Positions 17,158 through 25,316 of a stretch of DNA of 64,000 nt are shown one piece after another. The notes beneath the pieces were generated by a model. That model was not told where the DNA came from. It searched no databases and saw nothing but the letters and a program-made list of their open reading frames with translations. The DNA is from a marine actinobacterium PHSC20C1 (GTDB taxonomy: Bacteria; Actinomycetota; Actinomycetes; Actinomycetales; Microbacteriaceae): the NCBI GenBank assembly GCA_000153145.1, contig CH672415.1:2067726-2131725 (forward strand), read 5' to 3'. How positions within the stretch are numbered: the stretch's first letter is position 1; each line of letters starts with the position of its first letter. The position numbers were made by a program, and so were the translations under genes.

Positions 17158-17871
17158 CTAGCTCGCAGAAGCGGAAACGACGGCGTCCGTTCGAACACTG
17201 TCGAGCCCGCCATCGACCATGTTCATGACGGCGTGCATCCGCGGCAAGTGAACAAGGTCGTGGGTGACGAGCAACGTTGAGGTGTTGCGTTCGTCGGTCA
17301 AGCGCAGGATCAGGTCGATGATGCTCGCACCCCGCTCTTGATCAAGCGCGCTCGTGGGTTCGTCTACGAGTAGCACCTTGGGGTCGTTCATGAGAGCCCG
17401 CGCAATGTTGACGCGTTGACGCTGCCCGCCCGAGAGCTGGTGGGGACGTTTGTTCATCTGATCGGCGAGGCCGACCGAACCGAGCAGTTCACGAGCGTGC
17501 TCCTTCACTGCCGAACGGTGGGGGCGACTGTGGGGCGCCCCCAGTTCGTTCATGACCGCGAGCTGTTCGAGAGCGGTCAGCGACGGCAATAAGTTGGCCT
17601 GCTGAAACACGATACCGATGGCATCGCGGCGCAGTTCAGTCGCAGCTGTGGCAGACAGCTGGGCGGCATCCACATCATCTATGAGCACGCGACCAGAGTC
17701 AGGGCGGATGAGGGTGGCTGCCACTGCAAGCAGGCTCGACTTGCCGGAGCCGCTCGGCCCCGTGATGCCGGTGACGGTTCCTGGGCGGGCACTGAGGCTG
17801 ACGTGGTTGACGGCGGTGACGCGGCCGTCGCCGTCGGGAAAGGTGAGTGTGACGTCGTCGAGGTGGATCAT
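17158..17871 (-). CDS. ABC exporter ATP-binding subunit (MacB/LolD type)
   Basis: 237 residues with Walker A GPSGSGKSS, Q-loop FQQANLLPSL, signature LSGGQRQR, Walker B VLLVDEPTSALD and H-loop VTHD. It overlaps the upstream permease gene by four bases. MacB-type pairs usually move lipids, peptides or antimicrobials out of the membrane. The divergent NarL-type two-component system at 19104 probably controls it. Confidence 0.92.
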   Translation of the reverse strand: MIHLDDVTLTFPDGDGRVTAVNHVSLSARPGTVTGITGPSGSGKSSLLAVAATLIRPDSGRVLIDDVDAAQLSATAATELRRDAIGIVFQQANLLPSLTALEQLAVMNELGAPHSRPHRSAVKEHARELLGSVGLADQMNKRPHQLSGGQRQRVNIARALMNDPKVLLVDEPTSALDQERGASIIDLILRLTDERNTSTLLVTHDLVHLPRMHAVMNMVDGGLDSVRTDAVVSASAS

Positions 17872-18941
17872 CGGGTGCTCCCTAGGGCAGTAAGTGGGTC
17901 GGCGGTAGTAACAGAACGAAGGGCGAATGCTGCGCCGGCGAGGCCGAGTGCGATCATGACGATTCCGGGCAGCAGGGTCGTAAACGGGCTCAGGATGAAC
18001 GGCAACGCGTTGCCCATGAGAGCGCCAAGTAGCGCGGTGACACCAATGCCGAGCCCAACCCCGATCAGCAGCACTATGAGGGCCTGACCGAGCGCGTCGC
18101 GCACGAGTGATGGGGTGGAGGCACCGAGTGCCTTGAGTACGGCAATGTCTGCTTTACGTTGCATTGTCCAGACGGTAAAGAATGCGCCGATGACGAGGGC
18201 GGAGATGCCGAACAGCATCGTGACCATGAGCAGCAGGGAGCCAATCTCTGAGCGGAACGAGCCAACGGCAGTCAGCGATTCGAACGCTGAGTGGCTGAGG
18301 GTGTCGGCGTCTGCATTGACCGTCGACCAGTTCGGCGTTCCTGTGACGGCAATGGTGGTTGCATAGGCATCCGGGTTTCCGGTCGCCGCCGAATAGGTCT
18401 GCCAGTCGGTCAACGTCACTTGCGCGACGGGAGTGTGGCTGTACCACCAGTTTCCGCTGATCTTCTCGACCGTGTAGTCGATGCCAGCAATGGTGACGGT
18501 GTCGCCGGTGCCGACGTCGAGTGTTGCCGCGGCATCCTCTGAGAGTCCGATCTTGCCGTCAGCGGTTGGGGCTGTTTCGTCAAAGCTGGCGACCACACCG
18601 AAGAGGGCAACGGAGGCGCTGGAATTGGATGACTCGGCTTTCGTCTGAGTCACTCCGATGGGGTTCGCCGACTCAACGCCGTCAGCGGCAGCCCAGGTTG
18701 CGGCCTGCGCCTCGGTGATCGCCGAGTCAGCAAAGTTCGCCTCGGTGGCGCCTTTGCTGCTGGGGGTGGAGAAGACGAGTTGGTCGGCAGGGATAGAAAG
18801 TACCGACGACACATTCTGAGATGCGAGGCCTCCGGTAAGCCCGCTGAGAAAACCAACCAGCAGGGTGATGAGGGCAACGACGGTGCCAATGAGCACAAAT
18901 CGTCCGCGGGCAAAGCGCAGATCGCGCCAGGCAACAAACAT
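17868..18941 (-). CDS. FtsX/MacB-type ABC transporter permease
   Basis: 357 residues. An N-terminal helix (WRDLRFARGRFVLIGTVVAL) is followed by a large extracytoplasmic domain (about 45-230) and three C-terminal helices, the usual MacB/FtsX layout. AAAGGA precedes the ATG at 18941; the frame stays open upstream but without a better start. It works with the ATPase at 17158. Confidence 0.9.
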   Translation of the reverse strand: MFVAWRDLRFARGRFVLIGTVVALITLLVGFLSGLTGGLASQNVSSVLSIPADQLVFSTPSSKGATEANFADSAITEAQAATWAAADGVESANPIGVTQTKAESSNSSASVALFGVVASFDETAPTADGKIGLSEDAAATLDVGTGDTVTIAGIDYTVEKISGNWWYSHTPVAQVTLTDWQTYSAATGNPDAYATTIAVTGTPNWSTVNADADTLSHSAFESLTAVGSFRSEIGSLLLMVTMLFGISALVIGAFFTVWTMQRKADIAVLKALGASTPSLVRDALGQALIVLLIGVGLGIGVTALLGALMGNALPFILSPFTTLLPGIVMIALGLAGAAFALRSVTTADPLTALGSTR

Positions 18942-18953
18942 GGGAATCCTTTC

Positions 18954-18975
18954 GGTGTCGAGTGAGTTCGACACC
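18954..18975. promoter_or_regulatory. Inverted repeat upstream of the exporter genes
   Basis: GGTGTCGA and TCGACACC form a perfect 8-bp dyad with a 6-bp spacer just before the ribosome-binding site of the permease. Candidate operator for the NarL-type regulator, or a 5' UTR hairpin. Confidence 0.5.
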
Positions 18976-19091
18976 AACAAGATTCCTCTGTGACTGGCCC
19001 ATAAACATCGTTCGCGAGATGGCACTCTTACTCGCGGAGGGCGGAGCCAAAAATCGCACTTTCGATGGATGCTCGACCCCACGAGCGCGAG

Positions 19092-19097
19092 TAGGGT
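19092..19097 (+). promoter_or_regulatory. Leaderless -10 box (TAGGGT)
   Basis: TAGGGT ends 6 nt before the ATG at 19104. Confidence 0.5.
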
Positions 19098-19103
19098 CGA
19101 GTT

Positions 19104-20324
19104 ATGAGCCATACCGCGCTGACCCCGGTCTTCGTCGGTTTGCGCACCAGTTTGCACGTTCTGTTTGCAGCCCTGACGGCGCTAGTGGTGGTGCGTGCCT
19201 TTATGGTTGCTCACCCGTCGAGCCTCTTCGTCATCGCACTCTCGGGATTGCTCGTCGCAACTTACGTGCTCGGCCGAGTGTTTGTCAGATCGGCTTCTGC
19301 CTACGTGTGGTTGCTCGCTCTTTCGCTCGAGTGGCTCGTTCTCGTCTGGCTTATTCCAGATGCTGCATATTTAGTTTTCCCGCTGTTCTTCCTTTACCTT
19401 CACGTGTTGCCGCGAGGCTGGGGAACGGCCGCCGTTCTTGTTTCCACGGTGTTGTCCATCGTGGCGCTAGGTCTTCATACCGGGTGGACCGTTGCCGGAG
19501 TAATTGGTCCTCTTGTGGGGGCTGGCGTTGCCGTGGTGATCGGCCTCGGCTACCAGTCGCTTGCGCGCGAAGCAGCCGAACGCGAACGGCTGATGGTGCA
19601 GCTTCTCGAGACTCGTGATCAGTTGGCGAAAACCGAGCATGAGGCCGGAGTGCTCGCGGAACGCGCACGGCTAGCCCGCGAGATTCACGACACGGTGGCG
19701 CAAGGATTGTCGAGCATCCAACTGCTGCTGCATGCTGCCGAACGCGCAGCTCCGGAGGCGGCGGGTCTAGAACATGTGCGACTAGCGAGAGAGACTGCCG
19801 CGGCCAACCTCGCCGATACCCGTCGTTTCATTCGGGAGTTGTCGCCCGCTGCACTCGTAGAACAGGGGATGGGTGCAGCGCTGCGTCGCCTTGCTGATAC
19901 TCAGTGGCAGAGCCCTGAGCGCGAAGTGCGTATTCGAGTGGCAGACGCCCTCGACCTTCCAATGCCCATCCAGACCGCGCTCTTGCGCATTGCTCAGGGT
20001 GCCATGGCGAATGTCGTGCAGCACGCGCAGGCGACTCAAGCGACGATCTCAATCGACCGGGATTCCGCGGGAGTTCGACTTGTCGTTTCTGACAACGGTC
20101 GCGGATTCGACCCCGCTGCGGTGGCTGTTGAGTCGGCAACCGGGACCTCAGATTCCTTTGGACTCACCGCGACCCGAGAGCGAGTAGAGCAGCTCGGTGG
20201 CGCGCTCTCGATTAGTTCTAAGCTCGGACAAGGAACGACTCTGACCGTGGAGCTGGAGCTGGAGCTGGAGCTGGAGCTGGAGCAGGGCACTGCGCCGCGC
20301 GCGACAGCGGAGAAGCCAGCATGA
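19104..20324 (+). CDS. NarL-type sensor histidine kinase
   Basis: 406 residues. About six hydrophobic helices (10-155) lead into a HisKA_3 dimerisation domain with His195 in LAREIHDTVAQGLSSIQ and a GHKL ATPase domain (DNGRGFDP, DSFGLTATRERVEQLGG). Such kinases (DesK/LiaS-like) sense membrane state. The C-terminus ends in a run of Leu-Glu encoded by a GAGCTG hexanucleotide repeat. It overlaps its response regulator by four bases and diverges from the MacB-type exporter. Confidence 0.92.
   Translation: MSHTALTPVFVGLRTSLHVLFAALTALVVVRAFMVAHPSSLFVIALSGLLVATYVLGRVFVRSASAYVWLLALSLEWLVLVWLIPDAAYLVFPLFFLYLHVLPRGWGTAAVLVSTVLSIVALGLHTGWTVAGVIGPLVGAGVAVVIGLGYQSLAREAAERERLMVQLLETRDQLAKTEHEAGVLAERARLAREIHDTVAQGLSSIQLLLHAAERAAPEAAGLEHVRLARETAAANLADTRRFIRELSPAALVEQGMGAALRRLADTQWQSPEREVRIRVADALDLPMPIQTALLRIAQGAMANVVQHAQATQATISIDRDSAGVRLVVSDNGRGFDPAAVAVESATGTSDSFGLTATRERVEQLGGALSISSKLGQGTTLTVELELELELELEQGTAPRATAEKPA
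20250..20285 (+). repeat. GAGCTG hexanucleotide microsatellite in the kinase C-terminus
   Basis: Five exact tandem GAGCTG units (20250-20279) and a degenerate GAGCAG. Unit gain or loss keeps the frame and would change the length of the Glu-Leu tail. Confidence 0.9.
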
Positions 20325-20941
20325 TTCGTGTTGCCATCGCCGATGACCATCCCGTAGTTCGAGCCGGATTGCGCGCACTGCTCGACCACGAAGACGACCT
20401 CACGGTCGTGGGGGAAGCTTCCACGCCAGACGAAGCGTTCGCGCTCGTGCAATCTACGAGCCCGAGCGTGATTCTTATGGACCTTCAGTTTGGCGAAGCT
20501 GAAACAGGGGCAGATGTCACCCGTCGCATTCGCGCATTAGAGGCGGCGCCCTACGTGCTGGTGCTCACCAACTATGACACTGACGGCGACATCTTGGGTG
20601 CGGTCGAAGCGGGCGCAAGCGGCTACCTACTGAAGGATGCTCCGCCGCACGAACTCATTGCCGCAGTCCGTGCCGCGGCGGCAGGAGAGAGCGCCCTTGC
20701 CCCCGCGATCGCTGGGCGGCTCCTCGACCGCATGCGGGCGCCGCAGATCAGTCTCAGCAAGCGCGAGATTGAAGTGCTCGACAAGGTGGCTCACGGCAAG
20801 TCGAACGCTGTGGTGGCATCCGAAATATTTGTTTCTGAGACGACCATCAAGTCGCACCTAGTGCACATATTCTCGAAATTGGATGTGTCGTCGCGCACTG
20901 CTGCGGTGTCGAGAGCGCGGGAGTTGGGAGTGTTGCGGTAG
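20321..20941 (+). CDS. NarL/LuxR-family response regulator
   Basis: 206 residues. Receiver with Asp54 in VILMDLQFGE and Lys in GYLLKDAPP, then a LuxR-type helix-turn-helix (LSKREIEVLDKVAHGKSNAVVA and TIKSHLVHIFSKLDV, given as two pieces). Cognate to the kinase upstream. The likely target is the exporter operon on the other side of the kinase. Confidence 0.94.
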   Translation: MIRVAIADDHPVVRAGLRALLDHEDDLTVVGEASTPDEAFALVQSTSPSVILMDLQFGEAETGADVTRRIRALEAAPYVLVLTNYDTDGDILGAVEAGASGYLLKDAPPHELIAAVRAAAAGESALAPAIAGRLLDRMRAPQISLSKREIEVLDKVAHGKSNAVVASEIFVSETTIKSHLVHIFSKLDVSSRTAAVSRARELGVLR

Positions 20942-20961
20942 TGCTGTGTGCTATCGCCGAG

Positions 20962-21666
20962 CTATTGCTTCAGCTTAATGACGTATTCGTAGCGGTCGCC
21001 AGGCGATGCGCTTCGTACATACTCGATGGGTTTACCGTGCCGGTCTGAGGTCCAGCGGTAGGTACTGAGAAGCGGGGTTCCCACTTCTACTTCCAGCATG
21101 CGGGCATCATCGGATGTTGCCGGTTCTGCGCGGATCATCTCCGTGGCCTCGGCGGGATGAATATCGAGATTATCCGCGATGACTGCATAAAGTGACTGAG
21201 AGAGCTCGAGCTCTTGCGTAGTGACATGCGCAGCGATCGCATCGGGAATCCATGATTGCATTCGACAGAACGGTCGGCCGTCCGCAGTACGAATGCGTTC
21301 GACGGCCCAGATGTGGGTTCCAGGGAGGAAGTCTTTCGCCGCGGTAGGTGGCTTGTCATCCAAGGAGACTGTAATCGCGGCGATTCCCGGGTCTTTTCCC
21401 AAGGCTCGCAGGGTATCTGTGAAGCTCCGGAGGTCGCCTAGGACGTGGGAGACTCCTTGCTCAGCAACAAACGTTCCCTGGCCCTGCCGCCGTCTCACTA
21501 GGTTGCTGGACTCGAGCAGAGAGAGGGCCTGTCTGATTGTGTTGCGGGAGACGTTGTAGGTACGTGTCAGGTCCATTTCGCCGGGAAGGCGATCGCCGCC
21601 CACTAATCGGCCGCTCTCAATCTCTAGGCGGAGCGCATCCGCAATATTTTGATAAGCCGGGGACAT
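20962..21666 (-). CDS. GntR-family regulator with UTRA domain
   Basis: 234 residues. N-terminal winged helix with YNVSRNTIRQALSLLESSN, then a UTRA effector domain (about 80-230) that in this family binds small sugars or related metabolites. It is divergent from the ADP-ribosylglycohydrolase/ABC/ureohydrolase/kinase operon. Two TTGTANNTACAA dyads around the intervening promoter are its probable operators, allowing autoregulation and operon control. Confidence 0.92.
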   Translation of the reverse strand: MSPAYQNIADALRLEIESGRLVGGDRLPGEMDLTRTYNVSRNTIRQALSLLESSNLVRRRQGQGTFVAEQGVSHVLGDLRSFTDTLRALGKDPGIAAITVSLDDKPPTAAKDFLPGTHIWAVERIRTADGRPFCRMQSWIPDAIAAHVTTQELELSQSLYAVIADNLDIHPAEATEMIRAEPATSDDARMLEVEVGTPLLSTYRWTSDRHGKPIEYVRSASPGDRYEYVIKLKQ

Positions 21667-21678
21667 ATTTCTCCTTAC

Positions 21679-21690
21679 TTGTACCTACAA
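21679..21690. promoter_or_regulatory. GntR operator A (TTGTACCTACAA)
   Basis: Palindromic TTGTA/TACAA half-sites with a CC centre, just upstream of the -35 at 21694. Confidence 0.75.
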
Positions 21691-21693
21691 CTA

Positions 21694-21722
21694 TTGACAT
21701 TGTAGGTACAAGTAAATAATGT
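21694..21722 (+). promoter_or_regulatory. Promoter of the GntR-controlled operon
   Basis: TTGACA (21694-21699), 17-nt spacer, TAATGT (21717-21722). The spacer carries operator B, so repression by steric block is expected. Confidence 0.75.
21700..21711. promoter_or_regulatory. GntR operator B (TTGTAGGTACAA)
   Basis: Second dyad, 21 bp centre-to-centre from operator A (two helical turns). With the flanking bases the pair forms one large inverted repeat with 14-bp perfect arms (21677-21690 and 21700-21713). Confidence 0.75.
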
Positions 21723-21783
21723 TGCATTCAATTATCGCTCTACCTGTTCAGGACTGAGCGTCGCAGCTAAGGAAACGGTACCG

Positions 21784-22872
21784 ATGAAAAGCCAATCGTC
21801 ACTCCTGCCACGCGAGGATGCATCCATGTCGTTCGCTCGCCTCGATGACAAAATACTGGGAGCGCTCGCCACCGCAATGATTGGTGACGCTCTCGGCGCA
21901 CCTACAGAACAGCGCAGTATCCGCGAGATACGCGAGCTATTTGGTGGACGGGTTGAAGAGTTCTTCGAACCGCCGGCAGACTCGCCCTATTCGAAGGGTC
22001 GGAAGGCCGCGCAGATCACCGACGACTCGAGTCAGATGCTCATGCTCGCGCAAGTATTCATCGATAACGACGGCGAGATTACGGCGCGCGACGTAGCAAA
22101 TATGGTCTTGAAATGGTCAGAGAATCCGGCGTACTTTCCCCATTTCGCTGGGCCGAGTACTCGTCGCGCCGTCGAGGCATTGCGAAACGGAGCAGACCCA
22201 GAGACCATCGGCGCTGAGGGCCGCGAAACCACCATGGGGACAAGCAACGGCGGCGCAATGCGTGTGGCGCCAGCGGGGCTCGTGCACCCAGGAGACGTTG
22301 AAGGCGCGGTGAAGGCTGCCGCAATTACCTGCCAACCCAGTCACTTCACCAATGTTGGTGTGGCAGGTGCTGGAGCTATTGCCGCCGCGGTCGCTGTCGC
22401 GTTGCGCGACAACGCGACTATGACTGAAGTAGTTCGTGCGGCGCGTGAGGGAGCTCGCCAAGGCGCGATCATCGGCGGCGCGAATGGTCGCGATTCTGCT
22501 GGCGCGAGCGTCGTGGCACGGATCGACCAGGCCGTCGCAATCGCAATGACGAGCAATGATCTCGATGAGGCAGTCGCCCGCATCGCAGATTCTGTCGGAA
22601 GTGGTTTGCACGCAGCTGAAGCGGTGCCTGCAGCCATCGGTTGCTTCGTAGCGGCTGGTGGCGATCCGTGGTGGACAGTTGTCGCCGCCGCGAATATTGG
22701 AGATGACACCGACACAGTAGCGTGCATGGCCGGATCGATTGCCGGGGCCTTTTCTGGGTTCGAACGAGTTCCTCAGGCCAAGTACCAGCAGGTTCTTGCT
22801 GCAAACGATATGGACATCACCGAGATCGCCAAGAATCTGACAACAATCGCAGCCTCTCGTACACATAACTAG
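21784..22872 (+). CDS. ADP-ribosylglycohydrolase (DraG/ARH) family hydrolase
   Basis: 362 residues. Dinuclear-metal family: AMIGDALGAPTE, the first metal motif TDDS (79-82), TSNGGAMRVAPAG, and the C-terminal metal motif IGDDTDTVACMAG (Asp308, Asp310, Thr311). All ligands usual for catalysis are present. Characterised relatives cleave N-glycosidic bonds between ADP-ribose and arginine or other acceptors. Here it opens a transport and catabolic operon, so a small ribosylated metabolite is more likely than a protein substrate (inference). A second possible ATG is at 21826. Confidence 0.88.
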   Translation: MKSQSSLLPREDASMSFARLDDKILGALATAMIGDALGAPTEQRSIREIRELFGGRVEEFFEPPADSPYSKGRKAAQITDDSSQMLMLAQVFIDNDGEITARDVANMVLKWSENPAYFPHFAGPSTRRAVEALRNGADPETIGAEGRETTMGTSNGGAMRVAPAGLVHPGDVEGAVKAAAITCQPSHFTNVGVAGAGAIAAAVAVALRDNATMTEVVRAAREGARQGAIIGGANGRDSAGASVVARIDQAVAIAMTSNDLDEAVARIADSVGSGLHAAEAVPAAIGCFVAAGGDPWWTVVAAANIGDDTDTVACMAGSIAGAFSGFERVPQAKYQQVLAANDMDITEIAKNLTTIAASRTHN

Positions 22873-22916
22873 TTCAAACAGCCCTCGGGCGTAGCCAACA
22901 AATTCAAGGAGGAATT

Positions 22917-24311
22917 ATGGGCAAGAATATAACCGTCGTTGCTGCGATCGCAGTGGCCACGTTGCTGATGGGAGCATGCAGTTCCGGTGAGGTTATTGAT
23001 CCAGCGGAAGGCAACCCCGGCGCAGACTTGCGCGCGGGTGAGGCTTACGACCCGCGGGCTTTCGAGGGGGAGAGCATCAATATGCTCCTTATCGAGCACC
23101 CTTTCGTTAACTCTCTTCGACCGTTGATCCCCGACTTTGAGGCGGCAACAGGGATCACGGTCAACCTGGAGGTGCTCAATGAGCAACAAGGTTTCGACAA
23201 ACTACAAGCCGACCTTTCCGCCGGAGTGGGCAATTATGACTTGTTCATGACCGATCCGCTTCACAACTGGCAGTACTCCGCAGCCGGGTGGATCGAGCCA
23301 CTCGATGGTTACGTCGAGAATGACGCAATTACAATGCCCGACTACAACATCGACGACTTCGCGCCGGGAGTACTTGACGCCGGACGCTGGAATAGGGAGC
23401 TCTTGACCGGGCTCGGTGAAGGATCGCTCTGGGCGCTTCCCGTCAACTTCGAGTCCTACAACCTGACCTATAGACCGAGCATGTTCGAGGACGCCGGAGT
23501 AGAGGTACCCACCACGTATGAGGACGTATTGGACGTTACAGAGAGTCTCGCGACGAGCCTTTCGGGAAACAACTATCCAATCGTCACCCGCTTCGACAAG
23601 TACTGGGATCTCACCTACTTGACGTTCGGAAGCATGGCTGAATCATACGGAGTGAATCTTCTTAATGACGATGGTGAGGTCGATATCGCATCGGATGCTT
23701 CAGTGGAGGTCACCGATCTGTTTATTGACATCATTAAGGCAGGATCTCCGCAAGACGCAAGTGCTTTCACTTGGTATGAGGTCTTGCAGGGAATGGCCAG
23801 CGGTCGTTTCGCGCTCGCACTCAACGAAGCGGATCTGTTCGCTGCTACCTACGAGAACGACGCCGAGTCGGAAATTGCCGATGACGTCGGATACGCATTG
23901 ATACCTGAGGGGCCGGAGAAGCGAGCGGCCAGCGCTTGGATCTGGCAGCTCAGCATGGCTCAAGCATCTGCCGACAAAGGCGCGGCGTGGACTTTCCTTC
24001 AGTGGCTGACGAGCGCAGATGTCCTCATGCAGACTCACCTTGCGGGCAACATGAACCCCGTCAGGCTTTCGGCGTGGGAGGATCCTGAGCTTGCGGCTTT
24101 GGTCGACACCTGGGGTTCCGAGCCCGGACAGTACCGGGAAGTGCTCGAGGGAACCGCAGAAATCGCAGCGATCAACTACCCGCCGCATCCTGAGCTGACG
24201 CGAGCGCTTGATCGCTGGGCGGAGGCTGTCCAGCAGTCGTTCTTCGATGGGAACACGAAGGCTAATCTCGAGTCTGCGGCCTCCGACATTGAGCGGATTC
24301 TGCTCCCGTAA
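22917..24311 (+). CDS. ABC transporter solute-binding lipoprotein
   Basis: 464-residue family 1 binding protein. Signal peptide with lipobox MGAC (Cys about residue 21). AGGAGG directly precedes the start. SYNLTYRPSMFEDAGVEVP and AWIWQLSMAQASADKGAAWTF, both typical of carbohydrate-type binding proteins, are visible (each quoted within 22 residues of the domain core). Ligand unknown; the operon implies a ribosylated or guanidino compound. No ATPase gene is present in the operon. Confidence 0.9.
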   Translation: MGKNITVVAAIAVATLLMGACSSGEVIDPAEGNPGADLRAGEAYDPRAFEGESINMLLIEHPFVNSLRPLIPDFEAATGITVNLEVLNEQQGFDKLQADLSAGVGNYDLFMTDPLHNWQYSAAGWIEPLDGYVENDAITMPDYNIDDFAPGVLDAGRWNRELLTGLGEGSLWALPVNFESYNLTYRPSMFEDAGVEVPTTYEDVLDVTESLATSLSGNNYPIVTRFDKYWDLTYLTFGSMAESYGVNLLNDDGEVDIASDASVEVTDLFIDIIKAGSPQDASAFTWYEVLQGMASGRFALALNEADLFAATYENDAESEIADDVGYALIPEGPEKRAASAWIWQLSMAQASADKGAAWTFLQWLTSADVLMQTHLAGNMNPVRLSAWEDPELAALVDTWGSEPGQYREVLEGTAEIAAINYPPHPELTRALDRWAEAVQQSFFDGNTKANLESAASDIERILLP

Positions 24312-24321
24312 GCAAACCTGG

Positions 24322-24341
24322 GGGCGGCTAGTTAGCCGCCC
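24322..24341 (+). other. Intercistronic hairpin after the binding-protein gene
   Basis: GGGCGGCTA and TAGCCGCCC form a perfect 9-bp stem around GT, with no T-run. It probably stabilises the upstream message or reduces read-through into the permease genes. Confidence 0.65.
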
Positions 24342-24381
24342 AGAACACTATTTACAATCCAACCCCATGAAGGGATACACC

Positions 24382-25314
24382 GTGGTCAAAACTCGCCCGG
24401 TGGTCGGCATCCCGCCGGTGACCAAGGTCAAGGCGTCATCCGCTCTGAAAAGGCAGCGACGCTCATATCTAATGATGCTTTTGCCGGCGCTGCTCTTGGT
24501 CATCGGGATTATGATCCCTTTCCTCCAGGGCGTCGCGAGGAGCTTCACTAACGAGAAGGGCTACGTTCCGAACCCCACTTTTATCGGGTTCGACAACTAC
24601 ATCAGTCTCTTCACCAACTCCACGTTTCTCACAGGACTTGGCGTAACTATCCTGTACGTCGTGCTGATTTTGGCGATTCAGCTCCCGTTGGCGCTGGCCA
24701 TCGCGCTGCTTCTTGAGAAGGCAAGCCCGGTACGTCGCATCGGGCGTAACTTCATTGTTCTTCCGCTTTTGATTCCGCCGATCGTTGCTGGGCTCATGTG
24801 GAAAACCATGATGCAACCTAGCGCTGGCGTACTCAACTATCTGATGGAACTCGTCGGCATCCCTGGTTCAACGTGGTTGACAGACCCTGCGACGGCCCTT
24901 ATCTCTGTAGTTCTCATTGACACCTGGGCTTTCACATCGTTCAGTGCGCTGATCATCCTTGCGGGATTGCAAGCGCTTCCGGAGTCGTTGCGTGAGGCGG
25001 CCTCGATTGACGGGGCCGGCTGGTGGAGCACGTTCCGCCATATCGCCTTGCCGTGGCTCGCGCCGTACATCGTTCTAGTCGCGCTTTTCCGCGTCGCGGA
25101 TTCGCTCAAGCAATTCGACTTGATCTGGCCTGTAACGCGCGGTGGACCTCTCAACTCAACCCGCCTTCTGCACGTTCAGGGATACGAAGAAGCATTCCGA
25201 TTCTCTAGTCCAGCAATGGCCATGGCAATCATTTTCGTGCTGTGGCTCATCATCTACCTTTCAAGCTTCTTGCTGCTTCGCCTCTGGCGCCGCACGATTA
25301 ACGCTGTGGAGTAA
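24382..25314 (+). CDS. Sugar-type ABC transporter permease (MalF-like)
   Basis: About 310 residues with six helices and the coupling loop EAASIDGAGWWSTFRHIALP. The GTG at 24382 is preferred, as AAGGG lies 7 nt upstream; an ATG at 24367 would add five residues but has no ribosome-binding site. Forms a heterodimer with the product of 25317. The frame stays open well upstream, overlapping the binding-protein gene, but that part is not coding-like. Confidence 0.9.
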   Translation: MVKTRPVVGIPPVTKVKASSALKRQRRSYLMMLLPALLLVIGIMIPFLQGVARSFTNEKGYVPNPTFIGFDNYISLFTNSTFLTGLGVTILYVVLILAIQLPLALAIALLLEKASPVRRIGRNFIVLPLLIPPIVAGLMWKTMMQPSAGVLNYLMELVGIPGSTWLTDPATALISVVLIDTWAFTSFSALIILAGLQALPESLREAASIDGAGWWSTFRHIALPWLAPYIVLVALFRVADSLKQFDLIWPVTRGGPLNSTRLLHVQGYEEAFRFSSPAMAMAIIFVLWLIIYLSSFLLLRLWRRTINAVE

Positions 25315-25316
25315 TC

